DNA of 64,000 bases, from assembly GCA_019915135.1 (NCBI GenBank), contig JAHLMK010000016.1, positions 62,001 to 126,000 on the forward strand, read 5' to 3'. Numbering within the stretch: position 1 is the first letter of the stretch; each line of letters starts with the position of its first letter. Positions 33,442 through 43,055 of the stretch are shown piece by piece. Made by a program: the position numbers and the translations under genes. Origin of the DNA: Strobilurus pachycystidiatus (taxonomy: Eukaryota; Basidiomycota; Agaricomycetes; Agaricales; Physalacriaceae). Under the pieces are notes generated by a model that worked only from the letters and a program-made list of their open reading frames with translations, had not been told where the DNA came from and ran no database searches.

Positions 33442-33579
33442 AGTAACAGCAATGTGAAGGCAAGGGTGGGGGGGGTGGGGAAGGAAGAATTGACTGGGAG
33501 CAGGGCTCCTTATATACCCTGGGGGCAGACCCTGAATGCCAAGATCATGATTCATCATCAATGACATCATACTCCACCT

Positions 33580-33970
33580 CCACATGCTCCTGCAATCACC
33601 TGTTTCATCAACCACATGGACAGTGTCCTGTTTCATCAATCAGATGTACATTGCCCTGTTTCCTGACCACATGTTCAGGGACTGGTCCTATGTCATCAAA
33701 CACATGTTCAGGTACATGGTGTCATTACCATATGCTCAGGGACATGCCCTGTTTCATGACCACATGTCCAGGTACTGGTCCTGTGTCATCAACCACATGT
33801 TCAGGGACATGCCCTGTTTCATCAAAAACATGTTCAGGTACATGGTGTCATCACCACATGCTCAGGGACATGCCCTGTTTCACGACCACATGTCCAGGTA
33901 CTGGGCCCTGTGTCATCAACCACATGTTCAGGTACATGGTTTCATCACCACATGGTCAGGTCCATGCCCC
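33580..33970. repeat. Degenerate minisatellite, ~30-40 bp units
   Basis: Units such as CACATGTTCAGG(G/T)ACATG followed by CCCTGTTTCATCA are repeated about ten times with changes. The region is open in two plus-strand frames and would translate to Cys/His-rich repeats, but the variation between units is not codon-like. It lies just upstream of the first small-family gene. Confidence 0.75.
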
Positions 33971-33996
33971 ACATGCTGCACTCCACAGCTGCAGAG

Positions 33997-34007
33997 TATA
34001 AGAAGGG
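33997..34007 (+). promoter_or_regulatory. TATA box of small-family gene 1
   Basis: TATAAGAAGGG lies 44 bp before the ATG at 34041. The other two family genes have TATATAAG(A/G)A(A/G)GGC-like boxes at 46 and 36 bp before their ATGs, so this is a shared core promoter type with a very short leader. Confidence 0.7.
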
Positions 34008-34040
34008 ACAGGATTTCCCCTCAATGATCATCACTCATCA

Positions 34041-34560
34041 ATGCCTACCAGGTCGCAAACCCACTCAATCAAGGTGTCCTTTCGTCAGGCCCTTGTTCTC
34101 AAGGACACTGAAACCACCATCAACCTTGTCAATGAAATCTTTGCCAACCCTCGCCGCCTACCCCCCTATTTCCTTCGCTCTCGCGACTACCTGGACGCTG
34201 GCATCCTTGGGTTGCACCTCATCCTCGCCTTCAAAAAGGCTGGAGGCCGTGTTGCAGAGAGGACTTTCATCTTTTGGAGGAATGCCATCATGTATGATTT
34301 GAAGGGTAACAAGTGAGTCTTTCTTTCATGTCTTTTTGGCCTTGCTAATCATTTGGGGTAGCATTACCGCCGATGCCATGCCAGCCATCATCACGGAGTT
34401 TCATCGCCTTGCAGGCCTCATGGTGGCTCAGTATGATAGGTTGCCTGAGGACGTTACGATCAATCTGACCAACATGTGGGGGGACCCTTTGGGAAAATGG
34501 ATGCGGGGGGTCATGCTGCCAATGCTCGTCAAGTTTATTGAGGAGAATCCTAAAAGATAG
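34041..34560 (+). CDS. Small clustered family protein 1
   Basis: Two exons, 34041-34312 and 34362-34560, with a 49-nt phase-2 intron, give 156 residues. I do not recognise the family. The first exon contains LPPYFLRSRDYLDAGILGLH followed by LILAFKKAGG, the second LPEDVTINLTNMWGDPLGKW and then MLPMLVKFIEE. Both look like helix bundles; no signal peptide or long membrane segment is seen. The genes at 35155 and 35748 have the same exon number, the same intron phase and place, nearly the same size (157 and 163 residues) and weakly matching LHL and LP...VxxL motifs. The sequences are far diverged, which implies fast evolution after tandem duplication. A 32-bp palindrome lies 16 bp after the stop. 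Confidence 0.75.
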
Positions 34561-34575
34561 ATTAGCTACTTGCGG

Positions 34576-34607
34576 TTTTCCACATTGACAGGTGGAAAAG
34601 TGGAAAA
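34576..34607. repeat. 32-bp palindrome, copy 3
   Basis: TTTTCCACATT, spacer, then AAGTGGAAAA with one change in the right arm. It lies just after the stop of small-family gene 1. Confidence 0.85.
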
Positions 34608-34671
34608 TGATTCATAGAGTGCTATATTCCAATTGATTGATTAACATGTGAACCCTTGATTGGAAAATTTC

Positions 34672-34842
34672 CAGCATGTCGCCAATGTCACTGCCGAACA
34701 CGTGGACGACTTGCCTGCAGATTTCGTATTCAACTTGATGACCATGTCATATAACGATTTTAGGGCTTTTATGGAGACCAAGTTGTGGGTGAAGCTGTTC
34801 AGATTTGCAGAGAGGATTATCGATGGAATGTACGAGGATTAG
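34672..34842 (+). pseudogene. Orphan second exon of the small family
   Basis: The frame reads VANVTAEHVDDLPADFVFNL, then MTMSYNDFRAFMETKLWVKL, and ends at 34842. This matches exon 2 of gene 1 (ITADAMP... LPEDVTINLTNM). An acceptor-like TTTCCAG precedes it, but the spliced frame would not fit the exon 1 donor at 34312. It is best read as a leftover from a tandem duplication whose first exon has been lost. Confidence 0.6.
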
Positions 34843-34854
34843 GTCGTATACTGT

Positions 34855-34886
34855 GTTTCCACATTGTCAGGTAGAAATGTGGAAAA
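34855..34886. repeat. 32-bp palindrome, copy 4
   Basis: GTTTCCACATT, spacer, AATGTGGAAAA; one change at the left end. It follows the stop of the orphan exon by 12 bp. Confidence 0.85.
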
Positions 34887-34919
34887 GCGTATGTTGGTGT
34901 TGAGTTGAAATCAAAGCAA

Positions 34920-34995
34920 GACTTCTTGGCTCAGTGGTTTAGAGCGCCTTGTGGGAGGACCGCCAGGTCTCTGGTTCAATCCCAGGACGAAGCGC
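34920..34995 (+). ncRNA. tRNA-like Pol III unit (degenerate tRNA or SINE head)
   Basis: TGGCTCAGTGG (34927-34937) is a full A box and GGTTCAATCCC (34973-34983) a full B box, 35 bp apart as in tRNA genes. A D-arm (GCTC...GAGC) and a T-arm can be drawn. The acceptor ends (GACTTCT and ACGAAGC) pair poorly and no good anticodon stem forms. TTTTT at 34996-35000 would end Pol III transcription. This fits a decayed tRNA or a tRNA-derived SINE better than a working tRNA. Confidence 0.55.
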
Positions 34996-35108
34996 TTTTT
35001 ACACAATGTTGGTAACATGTGATGGCTGACTGATGTGAGTGATTATTGAGCAATCATGTGATGGGATGACTGAGCAGCTAACTGAGGTAAATTACTTCGG
35101 GCCACCAA

Positions 35109-35116
35109 TATATAAG
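35109..35116 (+). promoter_or_regulatory. TATA box of small-family gene 2
   Basis: TATATAAG, continued by AAAGGC, lies 46 bp before the ATG at 35155. Confidence 0.7.
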
Positions 35117-35154
35117 AAAGGCCCAAAATTGAGAAATTCACCCCACAGTCCAAG

Positions 35155-35674
35155 ATGCCCCAGTATCTCCTCGTCAACAACGTAGGCAACCCTGGAGCCT
35201 CATGGCAACAGAAGCTCACCGACGCCCTGGCCGAAAACTCGACCCAACACACTGAGGGCATTCTTCTTTGTCTCTACGATTTCCCCCATGCGCCCAGGGC
35301 TTACACTGGCGTCTACAGTGGAAGAGAGCTGATCGTCATACTACACCTCGGCCTCCTGTGGTGCGATTTGGGATGCAATGAGAATCTCGACTATATCGAT
35401 GAGCTGGCTGCTGAAATTTATGGTTGGATCAGGAGCATTGGGTACGTTGCTTTTGTGATGCTCGCGTCTTACTCACTTGTTGTACAGGATTTGCAAGCAC
35501 GGCTGGGAGGCGTTCATCAAAGACGAAATCGAGTTCTTACGTATCCTGGTTCCCAAGTTGAACCCGATGCTGTTGGTGGATGCGTATGGGGAGGTGGAGT
35601 GGCCGCAAGAGGCACTTGGGTACTGGGCGGTGGATCGTTGCAGGGAACTAGCAGCCGAGGAATGGGAAATGTGA
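35155..35674 (+). CDS. Small clustered family protein 2
   Basis: Exons 35155-35441 and 35488-35674 with a 46-nt phase-2 intron give 157 residues. The first exon holds a hydrophobic LIVILHLGLLWCDLGC segment that corresponds to LHLILAFKKAGG in protein 1 and LHIVVIYRKNGG in protein 3. The second exon reads ICKHGWEAFIKDEIEFLRIL and later VEWPQEALGYWAVDRCREL. The end is acidic (LAAEEWEM). No known domain is recognised. The neighbours, promoter type and exon plan tie it to the genes at 34041 and 35748. Confidence 0.75.
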
Positions 35675-35711
35675 TTCAGCGTATTGTGCATTATTTACTC
35701 TGGTCCAAACA

Positions 35712-35720
35712 TATATAAGG
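35712..35720 (+). promoter_or_regulatory. TATA box of small-family gene 3
   Basis: TATATAAGG lies 36 bp before the ATG at 35748 and only 37 bp after the stop of gene 2, so the two genes are packed tightly. Confidence 0.7.
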
Positions 35721-35747
35721 AGGGCCCTCCAGAGGTGTCTCCCCCTC

Positions 35748-36287
35748 ATGTCTTCCACTCCCGTCCTTGAAGCTGCCTTTATCGACAACTCGTTCACTTC
35801 AACTCGCAGATTGTTGGAGTGGCTCATCACCGTGCCGCCACCGGCCAATGGACTGCGCCAGCCATTTATTGAACGACCGCCGCTGGTGACACCCGATGCG
35901 CTCTTTGTGTATCTGCACATTGTCGTCATCTATCGCAAGAATGGCGGTGACGGTGGCATGTATGCGCAGCATCGTGCAGTGCGCACATTGAGAGCTTGGT
36001 GTTTGACTGTTGGGTGCGTCGACTCGTCCCTTTGCTGTTTGGTTGGCTGATGGTGGAACAGCTTCAGTGGCGAGGACTGGACCGACATTGTCAATGGGGC
36101 TGAAGAGCGAGCTCGAGCCGTCGTGTCTATGCTGCCGATGGCGCTTCTTGTCCAGTTGCGCAACTACAGGGACAAGGACCTCTGGAACTACCTCAAGCAC
36201 ACAGTGGGACCGATTGTGGTCGATGTGTTGGAAGAGCTGAGCGAGATTGAGGATGACGATGATGAGACGTTGGTCGGAAGCGAATAG
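35748..36287 (+). CDS. Small clustered family protein 3
   Basis: Exons 35748-36013 and 36062-36287 with a 48-nt phase-2 intron give 163 residues. Exon 1 contains PDALFVYLHIVVIYRKNGGD and then RAVRTLRAWCLTVG. Exon 2 contains EDWTDIVNGAEERARAVVSM, then LPMALLVQLRNYRDKDLWNY and VVDVLEELSEIEDDDDE. The shared LP..L motif and intron place link it to the other two genes. The C-terminus is strongly acidic. Function unknown. Confidence 0.75.
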
Positions 36288-36294
36288 TGGTTCC

Positions 36295-36405
36295 GGTCGT
36301 AACTTGAAAGGGGGTAGCGAAATATATGTGAGATTGTCATAACTTGAAAGGGGGTAGCGAAATATATGTGAGATTGTCGTAACTTGAAAGGGGGTACCGA
36401 TAATG
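36295..36405. repeat. Tandem repeat, ~41-bp unit, 2.7 copies
   Basis: The unit GT(C)(A/G)TAACTTGAAAGGGGGTA followed by GCGAAATATATGTGAGATT is repeated twice and then partly. Copies are almost identical. It lies in the 3' flank of small-family gene 3. Confidence 0.85.
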
Positions 36406-36410
36406 GTGTA

Positions 36411-36442
36411 TTTTCCACATTGTCGGGTGGAAAAGTGGAAAA
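36411..36442. repeat. 32-bp palindrome, copy 5
   Basis: TTTTCCACATT, spacer, AAGTGGAAAA; one change in the right arm. Confidence 0.85.
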
Positions 36443-36492
36443 GAGTGGTCGAAAGGCAGGTGCGGCGAGTAATTGAGCGGTGGACAGCACCT

Positions 36493-36524
36493 TTTTCCAC
36501 ATTATCGGGTGGAAATGTGGAAAC
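36493..36524. repeat. 32-bp palindrome, copy 6
   Basis: TTTTCCACATT, spacer, AATGTGGAAAC; one change at the right end. It lies 51 bp after copy 5. Confidence 0.85.
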
Positions 36525-36545
36525 CTGACCCTAAGCTAGGGTCTA

Positions 36546-36571
36546 AACGTTACCTATCGATAGGTAACGTT
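36546..36571. repeat. Perfect 26-bp palindrome
   Basis: The left arm AACGTTACCTATC is followed directly by its exact reverse complement GATAGGTAACGTT, with ATCGAT at the centre. It stands 12 bp before the start of the 833-bp array. Confidence 0.9.
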
Positions 36572-36582
36572 GTGAGATAGAT

Positions 36583-38612
36583 AGTCAAACGCTCATCATA
36601 GTCAGAGCGAGTGAGATTACGCACTCGGAATTGGTGCCCGATCCTGGTCTGTGACTCGTAAACAAATGCTCGACATAGCATTGAGCACATTGACTCACTT
36701 TGCCCGCATTCAACACACAAGTGTCACACTTGAAGCCGAGAACGCGCGACCCGAGTCTCTCTCTCTCTCAAGTCTCCCGAGTCACATTGCAAGTCTCGCC
36801 TTGTCACCCACTCTCAGTCGCGTACGCTGTCCCGTTGCCACCGTCACTGACCCAATCCAGTCGAAGAACACGTCCAGCACCTCTGACGCCACTCCCCGAC
36901 CTCCGCATGCTACGCAAAACTTGTTCAGAATATGAAACTGCTTCTTAACCACAACATAGATTGATGATTTACGAGCTGCCGAGACGCTCTGCGCACTCTA
37001 ACCCTCACCGCTTCATCTGCAGACCTCAGTGACAGCAGAGGCGTGCATGCACACCTCCGTATCTTGAGCAGTGTTCCCTCCGCCCACGCAGTTGCCTTGT
37101 GAGATTGACCTTTGTTGCCATCTGAAGAAGCTAATACAAGTCTCGCCCAAGTCACATACACTGTCCGCCCCCCTTCCAAGCACTACTGCGTTCCTCAGAA
37201 AACAAGTCCAACGCGTCAGACGGACGCAGTCCGTGTCCCAACCGTCACCACAAGCAAGCGCACCAGCATTTTTGGCAGTAAACACACCTCACCCTCGCCA
37301 CGGCACAGGCAGTAGGTCTGTACCCCACGGAGACACTCCCCTCACCCTCCCCCGACCTCTCTAAACCTAACCAGAAGCCGGGGCGAGTACCGAGACCCCT
37401 AACCCTGCGTCCACAAGTCAAACGCTCATCCGAGTCAGAGCGAGTGAGATTACGCACTCGGAATTGGTGCCCGATCCTGGTCTGTGACTCGTAAACAAAT
37501 GCTCGACATAGCATTGAGCACATTGACTCACTTTGCCCGCATTCAACACACAAGTGTCACACTTGAAGCCGAGAACGCGCGACCCGAGTCTCTCTCTCTC
37601 TCAAGTCTCCCGAGTCACATTGCAAGTCTCGCCTTGTCACCCACTCTCAGTCGCGTACGCTGTCCCGTTGCCACCGTCACTGACCCAATCCAGTCGAAGA
37701 ACACGTCCAGCACCTCCGACGCCACTCCCCGACCTCCGCATGCTACGCAAAACTTGTTCAGAATATGAAACTGCTTCTTAACCACAACATAGATTGATGA
37801 TTTACGAGCTGCCGAGACGCTCTGCGCACTCTAACCCTCACCGCTTCATCTGCAGACCTCAGTGACAGCAGAGGCGTGCATGCACACCTCCGTATCTTGA
37901 GCAGTGTTCCCTCCGCCCACGCAGTTGCCTTGTGAGATTGACCTTTGTTGCCATCTGAAGAAGCTAATACAAGTCTCGCCCAAGTCACATACACTGTCCG
38001 CCCCCCTTCCAAGCACTACTGCGTTCCTCAGAAAACAAGTCCAACGCGTCAGACGGACGCAGTCCGTGTCCCAACCGTCACCACAAGCAAGCGCACCAGC
38101 ATTTTTGGCAGTAAACACACCTCACCCTCGCCACGGCACAGGCAGTAGGTCTGTACCCCACGGAGACACTCCCCTCACCCTCCCCCGACCTCTCTAAACC
38201 TAACCAGAAGCCGGGGCGAGTACCGAGACCCCTAACCCTGCGTCCACAAGTCAAACGCTCATCCGAGTCAGAGCGAGTGAGATTACGCACTCGGAATTGG
38301 TGCCCGATCCTGGTCTGTGACTCGTAAACAAATGCTCGACATAGCATTGAGCACATTGACTCACTTTGCCCGCATTCAACACACAAGTGTCACACTTGAA
38401 GCCGAGAACGCGCGACCCGAGTCTCTCTCTCTCTCAAGTCTCCCGAGTCACATTGCAAGTCTCGCCTTGTCACCCACTCTCAGTCGCGTACGCTGTCCCG
38501 TTGCCACCGTCACTGACCCAATCCAGTCGAAGAACACGTCCAGCACCTCCGACGCCACTCCCCGACCTCCGCATGCTACGCAAAACTTGTTCAGAATATG
38601 AAACTGCTTCTT
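36583..38612. repeat. 833-bp tandem repeat array, about 2.4 copies
   Basis: Units start at 36584, 37417 and 38250, exactly 833 bp apart; the third stops at about 38612. The copies differ at only a few positions, so the array is young or kept uniform. Each unit contains a CCCCTAACCCTGCG string near its end, a (CT)n run, and TTGGTGCCCGATCCTGG near its start, which begins with TGG like a tRNA-primer site of LTR elements. The frames in it repeat but show no domain. I see no reason to call it a gene. Confidence 0.9.
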
Positions 38613-38936
38613 GTGGCCCTTTAGACCAAGTCTTTTGGTCCTAATCTCATTGAGAACAGAAGCAATGTAAAAAAGGTGTTCATGAGAAGCAAAAATCATG
38701 TTACAGCTATTCCCATGTCTCGGCATATATTCTTATGTCAATTCTTCGGGACCCTTCACCATATAGGCCCAGTGGACGGTCTCTGTTACCTTGCTAACTT
38801 CTTAAACAACTCCATCAATGTCATAGGCCCCCCCAAACAGTGCCAAACGTGTTGTGGTGATTAGAGCTACTAAGACTCGGGCCAACTATGCTATTCCAGC
38901 TGATTACATGGCGACAAAATACATTAGAGTGGCTGA
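38613..38936. other. No gene recognised
   Basis: Sequence joins the truncated third repeat unit directly; no coding signal is visible. Confidence 0.5.
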
Positions 38937-40360
38937 AATTGGCGGCCCACCCTTGAAAACCGTATAGTCGATAAGTACCCTTATCACCCGCCCGGTATCT
39001 TCAGGCAGGGAGTCGGGATGACGGCGAGATGAGGTGACCAGGGTAGAAGCAACACGATTCTCAACTAACAATGGCGAGAATCGCGTGCCAAGGTGGCAAT
39101 GCGAGCGAAGTTGAATGGGCGCCTCGTTGGAGGGCTTGCCCGTCGCGGAAATACAGATCTGCAGAGAGGTAAGTATATCAAATCGAGATGCCAGTTCAGA
39201 ACTGGCTTATCCAACGATCGCACACCTGGAATGGGTGCCCGTCTCAAAACGGCGCCCTGCTCATGCCTGTGGAGCCCGCCCGTTTCCGGTCCATCCGCGG
39301 GGCGAGGCGTCGAGTGGTCGTCGCCGTCGCGAGTGTCGTACAGGTCGCCGTCGAGGCCTTTGCCGTCCTGCTGGAGCCCCAAGAGCGGCTTGAGATGCGT
39401 GCTGCCCACGTTGGTGGGGCTTACGCGTCGTACGGCTTACGTCTCACGTAGATCTGGATCTACGGACACTGTTAGCATTGTAAAAGAATGCGGGGCACAA
39501 CTAGTGTACACAACAAAAAGAAAGAGAAACGCACCGTGGATGGGCGCCCCTCCCCGGCCGCCGCGCCGCAATGATACCAACGGAGACGGCCTTGAACCGT
39601 TGTCGTCCATGTTAGGTCGTCGTCGTCATCCTGCAGATGCAAGACCAGCAGAGGCTGCTTTGTCTGCCTATGGTGTTGAGGCTTACGCGTCGCCAAGGAG
39701 TGTCAACAATTCGGAGATGATTGCTACGCTAGTCGTAGAGAAGGAGACGTGGGGCGCATGACGCGTAGCAGCGTTCAACACAGCTGAAAATGGTGCCAAT
39801 GAGGGGGTGCCGGCGGGAGAGAGGGAGAGACGCGATGGTGACGAGCAGCAGGTGGCCGTCTTTGTGGCGGAGGACGGCTCGCCTTCAAAAACCGTACAAC
39901 AGATAACGACCCTTATCTGATGTATGGTCTTCGAGGGCGGGGAGTCGGGATGATGACGAGGAAGATTTAGGTGATGTAGACTGCACAAATGAGGCCGCGA
40001 CTACGGCGGTGGTCTTATGTCGTGGTGTGTAGATACCAGATGTGGGTGGGCGCCTCATTGGAGGGCTTACACCGTGCGAACATCCACATCTACAGAGGAA
40101 TCAGCCAACAATTGGATGCGCCAGTGCATGGATGGCGTATTCAAAGTAAAAGAAAGGCGATACACGCACCGTTCGCGAGTGCCCGCCATCAGACAGCGCA
40201 CCTAGCTTTTACAATTGACGAAACCCGCCCGCATACCCATCCATCCGCGCTGCCGTTGTCGTCACCATCGTCCGGTGGTGTGGTCGTCGCTGTCATGCAC
40301 CGACACCGGCTCGGGCTGCTGCTGCCCACTTGGCGGGGCATGCGCGTCGGCATGGGAGTG
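38937..40360. repeat. Diverged direct duplication (38.94-39.45 and 39.87-40.36 kb)
   Basis: Both blocks contain in the same order an AAAACCGTA... CCCTTATC stretch, GGGAGTCGGGATGA, GGGCGCCTC(A/G)TTGGAGGGCTT and a GTCGTCGC-rich part ending near TGCTGCCCAC. Identity is patchy. No frame is kept between copies, so it is probably a decayed repeat or gene relic. Confidence 0.6.
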
Positions 40361-41331
40361 CCGACAGTCCAGAATGGCTGCTGCGCATGGTCGAGGAGCA
40401 CGACGCGTTGAACATGTCCAAAATTGTAGCAGACGCCGGCGTTGGGCGGACGACGACGAGGTGGCAGCGTCGTCGTTGTCATTGTCGTGGTCAGCGAGCA
40501 ATGGACACGGACACTGATCATGTCCCAAATTGAAACGGCAAGCAGATCAGATTTGCATTTGCCGGCGGCGATGATGTGATCCTTGGCGCTCTCTTCCCAA
40601 CACCCTCGTCCCAGCTCGAACATCCGAGCCTACCACCAGCAAGACCCACTGTCGGATGGTCCGCTCCGTCGCTCCGAATGCCGTTTCTTCTTCTGACTCC
40701 AGGACCGCCCCGGCCTTCCCTCCAGGCACACTCCTCCCAACGACGACGGAGGGTGCGGGACCGCGACGAATTTGACCTTGGAGATCGACGGGATATGAAG
40801 GAGGGTGTCGAGCAAGGGTAAACCGAGGAGATGGACATGTCTTGGCCCGCACAGCTCCCAGCACGCTCCGACACTTTTGGTGAGCCGTTGTTGCATTCTC
40901 GCTTGACATCCACTCACCTTCACATTTCCGCCTCCCGCTCACCAACGCCCCCTACCACCCTCGACGATTTCCGAGTATCGTTATGCCGCCGCTGCCCCAC
41001 CGAGTGACCGAGTCCTACGATCACGACATCACGCACATATGCACTACCATCCATCTGTGGCCCCGCGTTTACCAATAAACATTCATACATATCATACATA
41101 GGGTCAATCGATTTTTCACCCAATACATGAGTTCCGAGCTCTCGAGCGCCATATCTCGAGGGCGCACGCACCCACGCCGACCGTCGCTCCCAGACTCACG
41201 TTTCGGCGGAAAGTGCCGTGCCGAGCTATCTCCGGCAACCCGGCACATGAAAGAGTCAGCGCGGAGGCGAACGCGTCTGACTCTTAGACCTTCACACTCA
41301 TCACCGCCATACACCGCAGCAACAAGAGCCC
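40361..41331. other. Intergenic region before the FHA gene
   Basis: No splice-supported coding frame. The last 300 bp are the presumed promoter region of the FHA gene at 41332; no clear TATA box is seen. Confidence 0.5.
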
Positions 41332-43055
41332 ATGACAGACGCAGACGATGACATACAATACATGGGCCTGCGTCAATTGCAACCTACCGGTCAGCTACCC
41401 GCTTTACTCCCATGAAAGGAAAGAAGCTGACTATTATGACTGTCAGGCATCACGCTACATGGGGAGACCACAATAACGGTGCAACGGCCACAGGACGGCA
41501 AGGCGATATTGGTTGGGCGGCGACCTCCAGTTGAGAGCAAGGAGTGTTTGGAAGGGACGGCGATGTTCCGGTGCCCGGTGGTGAGCAGACGACATGCCGA
41601 GATTACCTTTGGAGCGGGCGGACAGGTGCGGTCTATCAATCCCTGTGTTCCATTTCATTCCACCTCATCTGGCGTGCGTGAATAGGTATACATCAAAGAC
41701 CTCAACTCGCACCACGGCACCCACCTGCGCAACCTCAGGCTGGAGCCGTACAAGCCGCATCAGATTAAGCCGGGCGACGAGCTGACGTTTGGGAAGAGTG
41801 TTACGAGCAATGGGGAGGTAGTGGAACCGGTGGTTGTCAGGGTGCAGGTGAATCATGAAGCTAGGTCCGGGCCATACGGCATGGAGGAGGCGGAGGATGC
41901 AGACCCGTTCTCGTCGATGTGCGCTTCGGATTCTGAGTCGGACGTGGAGGAGATTCCGTCCTACTCGTTGTCTGCAAAGTCTACCACCCTCATTCCCGCC
42001 CACGAACACATACCGTTGCCGAGGCCGCTGCCACCCTCGGACGTTCACGGCGGCAATTTTTGTCCGGAACTGGAGGCGCACGACCTGTGTATGATCTCGC
42101 CCGCGTCGTATGTCTTAGATCTTCTGACTCCCACCACATCCGGCACTGTCAAGAAGGATGACACGCCATGCCCACCCCCCGCCACCACCGCCGAACTCAC
42201 TGCCAAGATCGCAGACGTCGAAGACCAGTTGGCGGACTTGCGCCGCCTGTGCGCGGCGCTGGCCGAGGAGATCGGTTATCGTGCCTTCGAGGATCTGAAA
42301 GCTCAGATTGAGGCGGAGCAGGCGGATGCGGATAAGCGAGATCAAGACAGGGAGTGGAAGGAGCTGAGTCTCCGAGAGGAAGAACAGCGGGATGAGGAGG
42401 AGGAGGAGTGGAGAGGGATGGAGGATGCTGAGTCTCTCTGGCTCTGCAAGGATCTGCAAGCTCAGGTTGGGGCGGAACAGGCGGAGGCGGCTAAGCGAGA
42501 TCAAGACAGGGAGTGGGAGGAGCTGAGTCTCCGAGAGGAAGAACAACGGGATGAGGAGGAGGAGGAGTGGAGATGGATGAACGATGCTGAGTCTCCCTAT
42601 TTCTGCGACGACAGTGGTTTCTGCGAGGATCTGCAAGCTCAGATTGATGCGGAGCACGCGGAGGCGGTTAAGCGAGCTCAAGACAGGGAGTTGGACGAGC
42701 TGATTCGCTTAGAGGAAGAACAACGGGAGGAGGAAGAGGAGGAGAGGAGATGGTTGGACAATAGTGAGTCTCTCTATTTCCGCAACGACAGTGGTTCCTG
42801 ATGTCTGCAGTGGTATCAGAGACAATCCAGTGGGAGGAAGCCAACAGGTGGGACCTGGAGGGGACCTTGGAGCGTCCAAAGGAGAAATTGAAGCGGAAGC
42901 GCGAGGAGGAGGACGAGGAGCCTCAAGGAGAGAACACGGATGAGTTCAAGCCGGAGCGGAAGCGCGCCAAGCGCATCGCATCGACGATGTTTAGGACCAC
43001 GGCAGCTGTGACGCTAGGAGCGGCCGCTGCCTGGGGTGTGCTTGCTTTTAGCTAA
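41332..43055 (+). CDS. FHA-domain, coiled-coil, tail-anchored protein
   Basis: Exons 41332-41389, 41447-41625, 41686-42763 and 42811-43055 (introns 57, 60 and 47 nt) give 519 residues. Residues about 20-125 form an FHA domain, a phosphothreonine-binding module: AILVGRR, VVSRRHAEITF, VYIKDLNSHHGTHLRN and GDELTFGKSV show the usual Gly-Arg, Ser-x-x-His and Asn/His-Gly motifs. Three repeats of about 57 residues follow (DLQAQIDAEHAEAVKRAQDR type), Glu-rich and predicted coiled coil. The last exon adds a basic stretch (KLKRKREEE, PERKRAKRIA) and ends in TTAAVTLGAAAAWGVLAFS, a single hydrophobic segment fitting a tail anchor. FHA, coiled coil and tail anchor together recall SLMAP/Far9-type scaffolds, but orthology cannot be claimed. 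Without the 47-nt intron the frame would stop at 42801. Confidence 0.8.

Noticed and set aside
33561..34001. Cys/His-rich 147-codon frame that looks like a small secreted protein
   Set aside because: It is the translation of the minisatellite at 33580-33970; repeat units vary without regard to codon position, and two frames are equally open.
36651..38601. Repeated identical frames in the 833-bp array
   Set aside because: They recur only because the DNA unit recurs; no domain, no splice pattern and no conservation of frame over other positions.
39093..39761. 222-codon plus-strand frame
   Set aside because: It lies in the diverged duplication and its frame is not kept in the other copy; composition explains its length.
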